The notes under the pieces: generated by a model
What the model was told of the DNA's origin: nothing
What the model saw: only the letters and a program-made list of their open reading frames with translations
The model's database searches: none
Position numbers and translations under genes: made by a program
Assembly: GCF_000423165.1 (NCBI RefSeq)
Contig: NZ_KE383983.1
Location: forward strand, 517,965 to 581,964
Origin: Pseudidiomarina sediminum DSM 21906
Lineage (GTDB): Bacteria; Pseudomonadota; Gammaproteobacteria; Enterobacterales; Alteromonadaceae
Length of the DNA stretch: 64,000 bases
Reading direction: 5' to 3'
Shown: in pieces, positions 1-8,748 of the stretch
Position numbering within the stretch: the first letter of the stretch is position 1
Layout of the letters: every line of letters starts with the position of its first letter

Positions 1-324
1 CAAGTCGACCCTGGGCAGGTGACCTCGACCGATCTTGCCAAAGCAACACAAGATCCCTTGCTCGCAAAAGTACGCTCGATGCTCCGTCGTGACTACAATT
101 TTTCGCGGAACCCGAGTCGTAGTTTTGGCGTGAAAGCCGTGTACTCGACAGAACAGTTACGTTACCCGCAAGGCGATGGCAGTTGGAGTCATGCCAAGCC
201 GGGCAGCGGCAGTATGCGCATGGACTGCAGTACAGGATTCGGCGCGGCGATGCCGGTCACCTGCACCTTTGCTATGCATGCTGTGGCACTGTTGCTAGAA
301 AAGTTAGAACGAAGCAAGGACTGA
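1..324 (+). CDS. tcdA: TcdA (CsdL), tRNA t6A dehydratase, C-terminal fragment
   Basis: This is the 3' end of a gene that enters from the left edge; the reading frame is open from base 1 to the TGA at 322-324, about 107 codons. TcdA is an E1-like, ATP-dependent enzyme that cyclises N6-threonylcarbamoyladenosine at position 37 of ANN-decoding tRNAs. The visible part matches my memory of the C-terminal end of E. coli TcdA: a QDPLLAKVRSMLRRDY segment, a YSTEQLRYPQ strand, then the RMDCSTGFGAAMPVTCTFA stretch near the end. The ATP-binding and catalytic parts lie outside the window. csdE, whose product works with CsdA and TcdA in E. coli, lies nearby on the other strand, which supports the call. 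Confidence 0.85.
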   Translation, partial: QVDPGQVTSTDLAKATQDPLLAKVRSMLRRDYNFSRNPSRSFGVKAVYSTEQLRYPQGDGSWSHAKPGSGSMRMDCSTGFGAAMPVTCTFAMHAVALLLEKLERSKD

Positions 325-326
325 GA

Positions 327-827
327 ATGAAGCTTTTTATGTTCTATATCGGCGGTTCAGCGCCGAAAGCGAATATTGAAGTACATGATATTCGTTTTGT
401 TGCCGGGGAAAATGTCGAGGCGTGTTACCCAGCACTGCGCCGTGATTGGTACGGCACCTTAAAAGGGTTGCACTTGGACAGCTATGTGCAGGTGCATCAT
501 GTGGATGGTTATCGTATTGAACTTAAACGTGAGCCAAGCTCGCAGCCCCAGCGGTTATGGTTTGTCAATTTCGGTGGTTATTATCCGAACCGTTTGGCCG
601 AATTCCATGATTTCACCTTAGTGGTGGCCAAGAGCGCTGATGAGGCCAAGCGCGTGGGCTATCAACGTTTGCTGACGGACAGTATCGAGCCGCACAAAGA
701 CGACCTTTATGATGTCGATAATTGCCTGAACGTGGAGCTCCTTGATGGCTGGCATGTTCACCTTGAAAAAGACGGCATTGAACAGCCGTTGGTGCCGGAT
801 TGGTCCGGTTATGAAGTGATTGCTTAG
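327..827 (+). CDS. DUF1543 domain protein
   Basis: A 166-residue soluble protein of unknown function. I chose the ATG at 327 because it follows a purine-rich AAGGACTGAGA and gives the N-terminus MKLFMFYIGG; a longer frame upstream would overlap tcdA. The early pattern (a beta strand, then GGSAPKANIEVHDIRFVAGE) is that of the DUF1543 family as I remember it. These proteins often show two similar halves, and here the second half has a comparable block (FVNFGGYYPNRLAEFHDFTL). There is no signal peptide or membrane segment. It lies two bases after tcdA and is probably cotranscribed with it. Its stop codon overlaps the convergent csdE stop. Confidence 0.75.
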   Translation: MKLFMFYIGGSAPKANIEVHDIRFVAGENVEACYPALRRDWYGTLKGLHLDSYVQVHHVDGYRIELKREPSSQPQRLWFVNFGGYYPNRLAEFHDFTLVVAKSADEAKRVGYQRLLTDSIEPHKDDLYDVDNCLNVELLDGWHVHLEKDGIEQPLVPDWSGYEVIA

Positions 828-1228
828 CTTGCCTGCTGTTGAATCCGCGCCACTACGTTGCGCAAACCATTGCGGCGCGAGACACTGACCAACTCATTGA
901 GTTGTAGCGCCGCAAAATAGGCATCAAGATCAAAGTGTTTCACTTGCTCTGCCGTGGCACCGTTCAATGCGTGGTAGAGCAGCGCCAATAAGCCCTTAAT
1001 GACCCGTGACGGACTATCAAGCATCAGTTGATAGCCTTTGCTGCTACCACTTACCTTTAACCACACTTGTGCTTCACAGCCTTTCACTTCGTCGTCAGCG
1101 TGTCGCAAGGCTTGGCTGAATTCAGGTAAGTACTTGGCCTGTTCGATAATAAACTTAAGTCGCTGCGGGTACGCTCGCGCTTGCTGCTGTAGCTTTTGAA
1201 GATCGCTTTCGTTCAATTTCCCGTACAC
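824..1228 (-). CDS. csdE: CsdE, SufE-family sulfur acceptor
   Basis: A 134-residue SufE-family protein. Proteins of this type accept persulfide sulfur from a group II cysteine desulfurase (CsdA or SufS) on a conserved cysteine; here that residue sits in the motif DDEVKGCEAQVWL, near residue 50. The C-terminal half has the SufE/CsdE helix pattern, including SRRNGLRNVVARI. CsdE is preferred over SufE because tcdA (csdL) lies a few hundred bases away, as in the csdA-csdE-csdL set of E. coli. No csdA is present in the window. The gene converges on the DUF1543 gene and their stop codons overlap (824-827). Confidence 0.82.
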   Translation of the reverse strand: MYGKLNESDLQKLQQQARAYPQRLKFIIEQAKYLPEFSQALRHADDEVKGCEAQVWLKVSGSSKGYQLMLDSPSRVIKGLLALLYHALNGATAEQVKHFDLDAYFAALQLNELVSVSRRNGLRNVVARIQQQAS

Positions 1229-1360
1229 AACAACTCCAGTGAAAAAGTGCTCAATGCGCTGAAAAGAGGGTTGAATAGTACCATTTCTGCCCCGATCAAT
1301 GTTAATCTTGAGAGCGAAAAATTAAACCTAAAACATCACTAACGTAACGGGAACGATAAC

Positions 1361-2110
1361 ATGAAGATATTAGTGGCGGTGAAACGCGTCATTGATTACA
1401 ACGTGAAGGTGCGTGTCAAAGCTGACCAATCTGACGTTGATCTGGCGAACGTAAAAATGGCGCTGAATCCGTTCTGTGAAATTGCAGTAGAAGAAGCGGT
1501 ACGTCTGAAAGAACAGGGTATCGCAGACGAAGTTGTGGTCGTTTCTATCGGCCCTAAAGCTGTCCAAGAACAATTACGCACCGCGTTAGCCTTAGGCGCG
1601 GATCGTGCGATTCAAGTTGAAACTGAAGAGTTACCTGACTCGCTTGCGGTCGCCAAGTTACTCAAAGGTGTGGTGGAAAAAGAGCAACCACAACTGGTTA
1701 TTTTGGGTAAACAAGCGATTGACTCGGATAACAACCAGACCGGTCAAATGCTTGGCGCTTTGACAGGCATGCCACAAGGTACCTTTGCATCGAAAGTCGA
1801 TATGGCTGACGGTAGTGTTAATGTGACACGTGAAGTCGACGGCGGCTTGCAAACTGTGAAACTTAACTTACCGGCGATTGTGACTACCGATTTGCGATTG
1901 AATGAACCGCGTTACGCGTCATTGCCGAATATCATGAAAGCCAAGCGTAAACCTCTTGATGTGACCACCCCTGATGAACTTGGTGTGGCAGTCACACGCA
2001 CGGTGAAATTGTTGAAAGTCGAAGCCCCTGCTGAGCGTAGCGCTGGTGTGAAAGTTGCAGACGTCGCGGAGCTGGTCGAGAAATTGAAGAATGAGGCAAA
2101 AGTCCTATGA
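1361..2110 (+). CDS. etfB: Electron transfer flavoprotein, beta subunit
   Basis: A 249-residue EtfB. Together with EtfA it forms the soluble heterodimer that takes electrons from acyl-CoA and related dehydrogenases and passes them to ETF-quinone oxidoreductase. The N-terminus [20 protein letters not shown] is characteristic. The AMP-binding region is visible as [20 protein letters not shown], followed by the recognition-loop region ending in [20 protein letters not shown]. The length is standard for the family. The ATG follows a CGGGAACGATAAC stretch with only a weak ribosome site. Its TGA overlaps the etfA start (ATGA), so the two are translationally coupled. No dehydrogenase gene is adjacent. 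Confidence 0.95.
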   Translation: MKILVAVKRVIDYNVKVRVKADQSDVDLANVKMALNPFCEIAVEEAVRLKEQGIADEVVVVSIGPKAVQEQLRTALALGADRAIQVETEELPDSLAVAKLLKGVVEKEQPQLVILGKQAIDSDNNQTGQMLGALTGMPQGTFASKVDMADGSVNVTREVDGGLQTVKLNLPAIVTTDLRLNEPRYASLPNIMKAKRKPLDVTTPDELGVAVTRTVKLLKVEAPAERSAGVKVADVAELVEKLKNEAKVL

Positions 2111-3036
2111 GTATTTTAGTCATTGCCGAACACGATAATAAAGAACTAAGCCCAGCAACGCTTAAAACCCTAGCTGCGGCGCAAGCGATCGGTGGCGATA
2201 TCGATGTGCTGGTGGCTGGCGAAGGATGTCAGGCAGTTGCTGAAGCCGCAGCAAAAGCTGCTGGCGTAAGTAAAGTTCGCGTCGCGGATAATGCTGCCTA
2301 CGGTCATTTTCTTGCGGAAAACTTAGGTAGTTTGGTGGCCGAATTAGGCAAAGCGTACAGCCATATTTTGGCGGCGGCGACCACCACGGGCAAAAACTTT
2401 ATGCCGCGCACTGCGGCTTTGCTGGATGTCGCGCAAATCTCGGATATTATTGCCGTTGAGAGTGCTGACACCTTTAAGCGTCCAATTTATGCCGGTAACG
2501 CGATCGCCACCGTGCAATCGGAAGACGCAATTAAAGTGATCACCGTACGTGCAACCGCCTTTGATGCCGTTGCTGCCGACGGCGGAAATGCTAGCATTGA
2601 AGCCGTAGAACAAGTGATTAGCAATGATGTTGCAGCCTTTGTTGGTGAAGAGCTGGCACAATCTGAACGTCCAGATTTAACTGCGGCACGCGTGGTTATT
2701 TCCGGCGGTCGTGGTATGCAGAACGGTGAAAACTTCCAGTTATTGGAAAAAGTTGCCGATAAGCTGGGTGCTGCGGTTGGCGCTTCGCGCGCTGCGGTCG
2801 ATGCTGGCTTTGTACCGAACGATATGCAAGTCGGTCAAACAGGCAAAATTGTTGCGCCCGAGCTCTACATTGCCGTTGGTATTAGTGGTGCGATTCAGCA
2901 CTTGGCCGGCATGAAAGACTCGAAAGTCATTGTTGCCATCAACAAAGACGAAGAAGCACCGATTTTCCAAGTCGCTGACTATGGCTTGGTCGCTGATTTG
3001 TTTGACGTTTTGCCAGAGTTGGAACAACAACTCTAA
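2107..3036 (+). CDS. etfA: Electron transfer flavoprotein, alpha subunit
   Basis: A 309-residue EtfA, the FAD-binding partner of EtfB. The N-terminal domain has the usual ETF fold ([20 protein letters not shown]). The C-terminal FAD-binding domain shows the signature elements in order: [47 protein letters not shown] and the [17 protein letters not shown] strand. The start overlaps the etfB stop by four bases. A strong intrinsic terminator follows at 3059-3089, so etfBA looks like a complete two-gene operon. Confidence 0.95.
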   Translation: MSILVIAEHDNKELSPATLKTLAAAQAIGGDIDVLVAGEGCQAVAEAAAKAAGVSKVRVADNAAYGHFLAENLGSLVAELGKAYSHILAAATTTGKNFMPRTAALLDVAQISDIIAVESADTFKRPIYAGNAIATVQSEDAIKVITVRATAFDAVAADGGNASIEAVEQVISNDVAAFVGEELAQSERPDLTAARVVISGGRGMQNGENFQLLEKVADKLGAAVGASRAAVDAGFVPNDMQVGQTGKIVAPELYIAVGISGAIQHLAGMKDSKVIVAINKDEEAPIFQVADYGLVADLFDVLPELEQQL

Positions 3037-3058
3037 GTTAACGACGTTACCTTTGCGA

Positions 3059-3089
3059 AAGCCCGCGCAGAATGTGCGGGCTTTTTTGT
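3059..3089 (+). terminator. Rho-independent terminator after etfBA
   Basis: The inverted repeat AAGCCCGC (3059-3066) and GCGGGCTT (3076-3083) is followed directly by a run of T. This is a textbook intrinsic terminator, 23 bases after the etfA stop. Confidence 0.9.
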
Positions 3090-3153
3090 TTCTAATGGGT
3101 GCAAAATTTGTAAATTTGACTATGGTTAGTGCTCCGATAACAGGAGAACAATC

Positions 3154-4065
3154 ATGAGAAATCTATTATTCGTCCTTGTGTTAGGGATAGTTTTGGCAAC
3201 CTCCAGCGCGGTCTGTTCTGCGCAAAGTTTGACCGATACAATCACTGTTGAGGGCGAACTTACCTATGCTGAGCATAGTTTCTTGGGGGCAGCGGCATTG
3301 ACTGAAAACGCCCACTTTATTGCAACCTTCGAAGTGGATCGTTTCGCCCCGGCCAGTAATTTTGACCCGACACAATTGGAATTTCCGGCAAGCGTATTAA
3401 GCCTTGAGGTGACGCTGTTTGAGGACCAAGGTATCGCACTTGATACAGGTGCGGTGCCGACAAGTTGTGAGGTGATTGTCGGTGCACCGCAGACCATGTC
3501 GAAGGCATTCGCTGATGGTGCACAAACGTTCGCTGCAGTCTACAGAATGCAGGGCGGCGACATGAACGGTCGCACGCAATTTTGCGGGGTGGGTATTGAG
3601 CAAATGATGATGCAGTTGTTTGCTGCTGGTATAGGTTTCCCGGTACCTCTGGCAGGTGCTACCGATGCCGATTTCACGGCGACATTTGAGGTTGCCTCTG
3701 AGCGGGGCTCACAGATGGTTTGGGCTGCGGGTATTGCACGCAACATAACTGTAGAAAGCCTTGATAGCGATCAAGATGGCGTTGCCGATTGGGATGATAA
3801 CTGTGCCTCGTCTGACCTCAGTGAAACCGTGGTATTTGCTGACGACCATGATTCTGGCGTCACCAATCAGACGGATGCGAATGGCTGTACGATTATGGAT
3901 CATTACGCTGCGTGTGAGACTGAGCAAACCACAAGCTTTTTAAGTTATCAGGGCCCAAGTTACTGTGAGTCTCAAGTGGCGTATCAGATGTATGGCATGC
4001 AGTTGATTAACTATGCTGAAGTGCGGCAATTACGGACTACTTTACTGGCAGCTTCACGCGACTAA
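3154..4065 (+). CDS. Calcium-motif secreted paralog 1 of 7
   Basis: First of seven tandem paralogs; I do not recognise a named family. It has 303 residues with a Sec signal peptide (hydrophobic LLFVLVLGIVLA, likely cleavage after CSA). A beta-rich body of about 175 residues follows, with a cysteine pair (TSCEVIVGAP and TQFCGVG) shared only with copy 2. Around residues 205-218 comes an EF-hand-like or thrombospondin-type-3-like motif, DSDQDGVADWDDNC. The C-terminal module has NGCTIMDHYAAC and SYCESQVAYQMY and ends in a helix with VRQLRTTL. Four cysteines in motif and module suggest two disulfides. The ATG follows AGGAGAACAATC. The export and calcium-binding roles are inferred from motifs; the true function is unknown. 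Confidence 0.8.
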   Translation: MRNLLFVLVLGIVLATSSAVCSAQSLTDTITVEGELTYAEHSFLGAAALTENAHFIATFEVDRFAPASNFDPTQLEFPASVLSLEVTLFEDQGIALDTGAVPTSCEVIVGAPQTMSKAFADGAQTFAAVYRMQGGDMNGRTQFCGVGIEQMMMQLFAAGIGFPVPLAGATDADFTATFEVASERGSQMVWAAGIARNITVESLDSDQDGVADWDDNCASSDLSETVVFADDHDSGVTNQTDANGCTIMDHYAACETEQTTSFLSYQGPSYCESQVAYQMYGMQLINYAEVRQLRTTLLAASRD

Positions 4066-4154
4066 CCTGTGCATTTTGTTTAATCTTTGTTTTTATAGTG
4101 CAAATGACATATTGAGTAATTGTCATCAAAAACTACCCTAGTCACTGTTATAGT

Positions 4155-4191
4155 GAGGCGTTGCGGAGCTTCCCGCTCGCCTCCTCTTTTT
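4155..4191 (+). terminator. Terminator between copies 1 and 2
   Basis: A nested hairpin: outer arms GAGGCG (4155-4160) and CGCCTC (4178-4183), inner arms GCGG (4163-4166) and CCGC (4173-4176), then CTCTTTTT. It lies only about 15 bases ahead of the ribosome site of copy 2. It could therefore sit in that gene's leader rather than only end copy 1. Confidence 0.7.
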
Positions 4192-4214
4192 GTATTCAGA
4201 TTTGAGGGTGGGGT

Positions 4215-5264
4215 ATGTCTTATTCAAAACAATTCATCGTGAGCGCAATGATTGCGGGCGCACTTAGCAGCTCTCCAGTGTTATTCGCACAAGAGATGAG
4301 CGAGACCGCATTGAATGTTGAAATTGAGGGGGTGATGACGGACTACTATGGGATGGCGACACCGCTCGATGAGACAGACTATACACTACCCTTAGACTTT
4401 ATTATTCGCGTACGGCAAGAGATTGATGAATATACTCTTTTGGGCTCAAGTGGCCCAACCACAAGCTTTGGTGATGTCGATTTAACGCTCGAAATCGAGC
4501 TACTTGATGCCAATGGTGAGGTGTTTTACTCGGATAGCCAAACGACGGTGTATCCGCAGTCAAATGAATGTATTTGGGGGGCACCAATAACCACCGTTGA
4601 AGATGTGCCGATCTGGGTTGATGCGCAAAACTCTGCGTACAATGATGCGCTGCGATTGTGCGTGCAAACTAAAGACTTTTCGTCGATTTATAAGCTGTTT
4701 GAGCTTTATGTTGGCGTCTTCGAACCTTGGTCTTACGGGCCGACGAGTGACGTAGAAGAGAATTTGGTTGCGAACGGTCCAGAGCGTTCAGTTTATCAAC
4801 TCAACGCTGAGGGATACCCTGAGTTTGTGCTTGGTGAAAATGTACAAGTCGTAGAATTTATCAATGCGCAACATGATCTTACCGATATTGGCGACCCCTA
4901 TGCTGAGCCCGATGAAAGTTTGTATGTCGACTTTATCTTCACGGGTTATACAACGCGGATTCAAGCGCTGATCAATGACGCCGATGATGATGGTATTGCC
5001 GACGAAGTGGATCAGTGCGATGCCTCATTATTAGATGAAACGGTAAGCTTTGATGGCGTTGATTCTGGCGTGACCAACGTGGTCGATGCGAACGGTTGCT
5101 CCGTGATGGATCACTACGCCGCTTGTGAAGCGGAACAGCAAGGCTCGGGATTCTTGGGGTATAGCGGTGCAAGCTATTGTGAGCAGCAAGTGGCCTATCA
5201 ACTCTATCGCGACGGACTCATTGATTACGCAGATGTGCGCGCCTTGCGAAATGCGTTGAACTAA
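4215..5264 (+). CDS. Calcium-motif secreted paralog 2 of 7
   Basis: A 349-residue paralog, the longest in the array. It has a signal peptide (MSYSKQFIVSAMIAGALSSS, likely cleavage after LFA) and a beta-rich body. A cysteine pair (SNECIWGAPI and RLCVQTKDF) is shared with copy 1, which marks these two as one subgroup. The calcium-type motif DADDDGIADEVDQC is at about residues 255-268. The C-terminal module carries NGCSVMDHYAACEAEQ, SGASYCEQQVAYQLY and LIDYADVRALRNAL. The C-terminus closely resembles copies 4 and 5. The ATG is preceded by GAGGGTGGGG. Terminators on both sides suggest its own transcript. Function unknown; probably exported. Confidence 0.8.
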   Translation: MSYSKQFIVSAMIAGALSSSPVLFAQEMSETALNVEIEGVMTDYYGMATPLDETDYTLPLDFIIRVRQEIDEYTLLGSSGPTTSFGDVDLTLEIELLDANGEVFYSDSQTTVYPQSNECIWGAPITTVEDVPIWVDAQNSAYNDALRLCVQTKDFSSIYKLFELYVGVFEPWSYGPTSDVEENLVANGPERSVYQLNAEGYPEFVLGENVQVVEFINAQHDLTDIGDPYAEPDESLYVDFIFTGYTTRIQALINDADDDGIADEVDQCDASLLDETVSFDGVDSGVTNVVDANGCSVMDHYAACEAEQQGSGFLGYSGASYCEQQVAYQLYRDGLIDYADVRALRNALN

Positions 5265-5294
5265 TGTGATAAAAGTGCATAAAAAGTAGACGTT

Positions 5295-5320
5295 AAGCCC
5301 GCATGTTGCGGGCTTTTTTC
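5295..5320 (+). terminator. Terminator after copy 2
   Basis: Arms AAGCCCGCA (5295-5303) and TGCGGGCTT (5307-5315) with a three-base loop, followed by a T run. Confidence 0.9.
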
Positions 5321-5484
5321 TGTGCTCAAAAAAACAACAGATTCTCTACCTTATTCCCATTGTTGAGCTCTTCATCACCTCCTATTTTTTAGTTCATCTG
5401 CGACGGCAGATAGCTATTGGAGACAATTAACTTTGGTCAGTTGCGGTCAGCAGTTTCGACCTTAACTCCCTTTGGAGAGTTGTG

Positions 5485-6393
5485 ATGAAAAAACATGCAC
5501 ACCGTTCATTATACGCCACTGCAATGGCGTCTTTCTTTTTGATTCCGACGACGCACGCCGAAGTGCAAAGTTACGTGTTCAACGGGACGTTAACCGATTT
5601 TTACTCGACGTTTTTTTCTGAAGCCACCAACGCTGGCATTGATACCTTTGTGCTTGAGGTTGATGTAGAAACGACAGCGTTATTGGTTTACCAAGATCCG
5701 ACAACTAAAAGTTACACCAACGTTGTGGCTCGATTTGAGACAACGTCCGGCGGTGGCGGGGGATGGATTTGGACGTTCCCAACCCCTAACTTTGACGAGG
5801 GCTCGATAAATGCTGTGACCTACAACAAAGCCGGCGATATGGATAGTCTTACTATTGAGCTTGATTTTATGCAATCTGGTTATCGCTATGTCGAATACGT
5901 TACGATTACGCAACAAGCACAACCGTTTTTGTGGCTTGGTGAGGGCTTTCCGTTGGTGTTAAGCGGTGACTATCAAGCGAACGTGTTTTATGACCTTGTT
6001 GCCTATGATGGTGAAAACCTCAGTTGGCAAGTCACCGGCGAAGGTTATACCACCTCTGTGGTTGGAACCTTTTCTGATAGTGACTTTGATGGTGTCGAGG
6101 ACGCCCTTGATCAATGTCCAAATTCAAACCTGGATGATACGGTCAGCTTCGGTGAGTTCGATTCGGGCGTGCCGAATGGTGTTGATGCGGATGGCTGTAG
6201 TCTGATGGATTATTATGCTGCCTGTGAAGCCGAACAGAGCGAGCCTACAGGCTTTTTCCAGCCTACCTATAGCGGAACCAGCTATTGTGAGCAGCAGGTG
6301 GGGTACCAGGCTTATCGCGATGGCTTGATTGATTACACTCAGTTGCGGACCTTACGGACAACGCTGTACCAGTATCACCGTAGTGGTGGCTAA
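5485..6393 (+). CDS. Calcium-motif secreted paralog 3 of 7
   Basis: A 302-residue paralog. I chose the ATG at 5485 (MKKHAHRSLYATAMASF) because TTGGAGAG lies at proper spacing; the GTG three bases earlier is less likely. The signal peptide probably ends at THA. The body (YVFNGTLTDFYSTFF and onward) is unlike copies 1, 2, 4 and 5 but aligns well with copy 6, including an ARFE strand and a C-terminal QYHRS tail. The calcium-type motif DSDFDGVEDALDQC is near residue 198. The module has DGCSLMDYYAACEAEQ and SYCEQQVGYQAYRDGLIDY. A glycine-rich GGGGGW stretch interrupts the body. Terminators flank it. Function unknown. Confidence 0.8.
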   Translation: MKKHAHRSLYATAMASFFLIPTTHAEVQSYVFNGTLTDFYSTFFSEATNAGIDTFVLEVDVETTALLVYQDPTTKSYTNVVARFETTSGGGGGWIWTFPTPNFDEGSINAVTYNKAGDMDSLTIELDFMQSGYRYVEYVTITQQAQPFLWLGEGFPLVLSGDYQANVFYDLVAYDGENLSWQVTGEGYTTSVVGTFSDSDFDGVEDALDQCPNSNLDDTVSFGEFDSGVPNGVDADGCSLMDYYAACEAEQSEPTGFFQPTYSGTSYCEQQVGYQAYRDGLIDYTQLRTLRTTLYQYHRSGG

Positions 6394-6416
6394 GCGCCGT
6401 CTGTAATCACTGACAG

Positions 6417-6441
6417 AAAAGCCCGCAGGAAGCGGGCTTTT
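6417..6441 (+). terminator. Terminator after copy 3
   Basis: Perfect arms AAAAGCCCGC (6417-6426) and GCGGGCTTTT (6432-6441) around a five-base loop. The A and T tails make it potentially active in both directions. Confidence 0.88.
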
Positions 6442-6532
6442 CTATGCTGAATGTCGTATTGGTGCAAAGGGAAAGTGGTTTTATAGTTTATGTGAAGTAA
6501 ATGCTAATAATTTTTAAACCACGGAGCCCCCA

Positions 6533-7525
6533 ATGAAACATTCCTTTTTAGTTGCTGGCGCAGCCCTGTCTATGCTTGCCCCGATAAGTTCCAGCCATGC
6601 TGAAGAACGCGTGCTAGAAGTCACCGGTGTGGTTGATATATTGATGGTGCCTTACGAAGTTCCCGAACAAGGTGAGTTAACCTTTACCGCGCTCATTACC
6701 GAAGACACTGCAGTGCCTGTTATTGACGAAGACACACCATTTGGTGACTACGGCTATTACGACGCGGTGAAGCAGGTCAGTATTGAAGTTGTAGACAATA
6801 CTGAACAGCTAGTTTTTTCCGATACTTTTGTTTTTCCTCTTACGTCGATTGATGATGAGGAGTATGGACCAAACGAAGGTGCTATTTCACTCTTTATGCC
6901 GGATGCTGTGACCAGCGATTGGATTCAGCCAAATGCGACCTGGTATGGCGCAAAAGTTAACGATAGTCAGACGAGTATCTCACTAAGAGTCGTCGCTTTA
7001 GGTCTGTCGCCTTTGCTGTCGCTCATTAACGATGGTGGTGACCCTTACATGCCGGAGATTGATTATCAACAGGATTATCCTCTGTTTGCTTCACTTATAC
7101 CATTTCCAACCTTAAAAGAAGGCTCACTTGTTTATCCGTTTACTTATGCTGTTTCGGATGAACTTAGTGAAAACGAAGAGCCTGAATTCTCTATAGGCGT
7201 TTATGGTATTGCTACCAACCTGCGTTACCTTGACGTCGATGCAGACGGCGATGGCGTGGTCGACAGTGAGGACGCCTGTGCCGTATCGCTACTTGACGAG
7301 CAGGTAACCTTAAAGGGTCAATTATTGGCGGTTGAGAACGTGGTGGATGGCAATGGTTGTTCGGTGATGGATCATTATGCAGCCTGTGAGGCTACGCAAG
7401 GCGAGGGCGGTTTCTTGGCCTATAGCGGTGCAAGCTACTGTGAACAGCAGGTGGCCTATCAGCTGTATCGCGAAGGTTTGATTGATTATAGCGACGTGCG
7501 CGCGCTGCGTAATGCACTGCGTTAA
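6533..7525 (+). CDS. Calcium-motif secreted paralog 4 of 7
   Basis: A 330-residue paralog with a clear signal peptide (LVAGAALSMLAPISSSHA) and a mature start of EERVLEVTGVV, almost the same as copy 5. The body aligns with copy 5 over its whole length (strands such as LVYPFTYA and YGIATNLRYL). The calcium-type motif DADGDGVVDSEDAC is near residue 237. The C-terminal module reads NGCSVMDHYAACEATQ, SGASYCEQQVAYQLY, then GLIDYSDVRALRNALR. Its last 210 bases are far more like copy 5 than the rest of the gene is. The ATG follows ACGGAGCCCCCA. Function unknown; export and calcium binding inferred. Confidence 0.8.
   Translation: MKHSFLVAGAALSMLAPISSSHAEERVLEVTGVVDILMVPYEVPEQGELTFTALITEDTAVPVIDEDTPFGDYGYYDAVKQVSIEVVDNTEQLVFSDTFVFPLTSIDDEEYGPNEGAISLFMPDAVTSDWIQPNATWYGAKVNDSQTSISLRVVALGLSPLLSLINDGGDPYMPEIDYQQDYPLFASLIPFPTLKEGSLVYPFTYAVSDELSENEEPEFSIGVYGIATNLRYLDVDADGDGVVDSEDACAVSLLDEQVTLKGQLLAVENVVDGNGCSVMDHYAACEATQGEGGFLAYSGASYCEQQVAYQLYREGLIDYSDVRALRNALR
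7316..7525 (+). repeat. 3'-end duplicate, member A (copy 4)
   Basis: The last 210 bases of copy 4 align without gaps to 8500-8709 of copy 5. By hand I count roughly 28 differences, most of them near the two ends; the middle is almost identical. It encodes the conserved cysteine module. Confidence 0.75.
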
Positions 7526-7552
7526 AAGCTCTTGCGATATTCCATTATTTTT

Positions 7553-7586
7553 AAAAGGTAGCTTCCGCGAGGGAGTTACCTTTTTT
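7553..7586 (+). terminator. Terminator after copy 4
   Basis: Arms AAAAGGTA (7553-7560) and TACCTTTT (7577-7584) enclose a further partly paired segment. A T run follows. Confidence 0.8.
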
Positions 7587-7722
7587 GTGGACGTGTTGTT
7601 CTGAATAAGCGTTTGGTTCAGAGTTTGAGCCCCTATGAGCATCGGTATATTGTTCGAAATTACGCCGGCATTCTATATTTTATCTGTCACTTTTTAACAA
7701 AATAAATTTAAGTTGGTGCACA

Positions 7723-8709
7723 ATGAAATATCTAACGATGCGACTCGGTATAGCTGTATTTGCTTTGGCATCTTGCTTTTCAGTTCATGCCGAAGAGCGA
7801 GTCCTAGAAATCACTGGTGTGGTCGAAGATTTACCCAGCCCTTACGGAGCTGTTGCTCCTGCAGAGATGCTTAGGTTCAAGGCTTACGTTTTTGAAAGAA
7901 CCGAAGCCTCTCAGCGTGCTAATTTGATTCCTTTTATCGATCTATCTTACGGCTACTCGGTCACTCGAATGAGTATTGAAGTACTGGATGGTGAAGATGA
8001 AATCGTTTTTACGGATGCGATAGATTTTGAGTTTCCTCGTAACACCAGTGAGGCAGAAGCAATCCCGGGAACTGATTACACCTATTCACAGTTTTCAAAG
8101 CTTCCTCATGATCCCTTCTGGTCCCATCAACATGCAAGTTGGTCTGGCACCAGTGGCTCATTGCCCGAGAAAGCTCGTCTCGTTGAGTTAGGCTTAAGCT
8201 TTTTGACGAGAATGATCGCCGAGGATGACTATTATCAACCTAGTGTTGGCTACGACGAAGATGCTTTGGTTTTTGTCGAAGATAGCCTCTTTCCTACCTT
8301 CATTGAAGGCGCTCTGGTGTACCCATTTCGTTATTACCTAGCGAATGATTTTGGCGGCGATTTGAGTGAGTTTGATACCGGTGTTTTTGGTTACGCAACG
8401 CAATTACGTTACGTCGTATTGGATGTTGACGGTGATGGAGTTCTCGATGCTGATGACCAATGTCTTGCGTCACTTGCAGCTGATTTCGTTACCTTGAATG
8501 GCCAACTGTTGACGGTTGAGAACGTGGTGGATGGCAACGGTTGTTCGGTGATGGATCATTACGCTGCCTGTGAGACCGAGCAAGGCGAGGGCGGTTTCTT
8601 GGCCTATAGCGGTGCCAGCTACTGTGAACAGCAGGTGGCCTACCAGCTGTATCGCGCAGGTTTGATTGATTACGCCGATGTGCGAGAACTGCGCACGGCT
8701 TTACGTTAG
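7723..8709 (+). CDS. Calcium-motif secreted paralog 5 of 7
   Basis: A 328-residue paralog, closest to copy 4. The signal peptide (LGIAVFALASCFSVHA) leads into EERVLEITGVVEDL. The body ends in FGYATQLRYV. The calcium-type motif DVDGDGVLDADDQC is near residue 234. The module has NGCSVMDHYAACETEQ and SGASYCEQQVAYQLYRAGL and ends in VRELRTALR. The ribosome site ahead of the ATG is weak (TTGGTGCACA). Only 39 bases and no terminator separate it from copy 6, so these two are probably one transcript, unlike the other members. Function unknown. Confidence 0.8.
   Translation: MKYLTMRLGIAVFALASCFSVHAEERVLEITGVVEDLPSPYGAVAPAEMLRFKAYVFERTEASQRANLIPFIDLSYGYSVTRMSIEVLDGEDEIVFTDAIDFEFPRNTSEAEAIPGTDYTYSQFSKLPHDPFWSHQHASWSGTSGSLPEKARLVELGLSFLTRMIAEDDYYQPSVGYDEDALVFVEDSLFPTFIEGALVYPFRYYLANDFGGDLSEFDTGVFGYATQLRYVVLDVDGDGVLDADDQCLASLAADFVTLNGQLLTVENVVDGNGCSVMDHYAACETEQGEGGFLAYSGASYCEQQVAYQLYRAGLIDYADVRELRTALR
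8500..8709 (+). repeat. 3'-end duplicate, member B (copy 5)
   Basis: Partner of 7316-7525, the conserved 3' end of copy 5. The high similarity here against a more diverged 5' part suggests recent gene conversion or stronger constraint on the module. Confidence 0.75.
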
Positions 8710-8748
8710 TGGCGAGAGAGCCGCATCACAGTCTTGCAAGGAGACGTT

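Noticed and set aside
4090-4154. TATAGT hexamers upstream of copy 2 as its promoter
   Set aside because: No -35 element with acceptable spacing could be found for either hexamer, so a promoter call is not supported.
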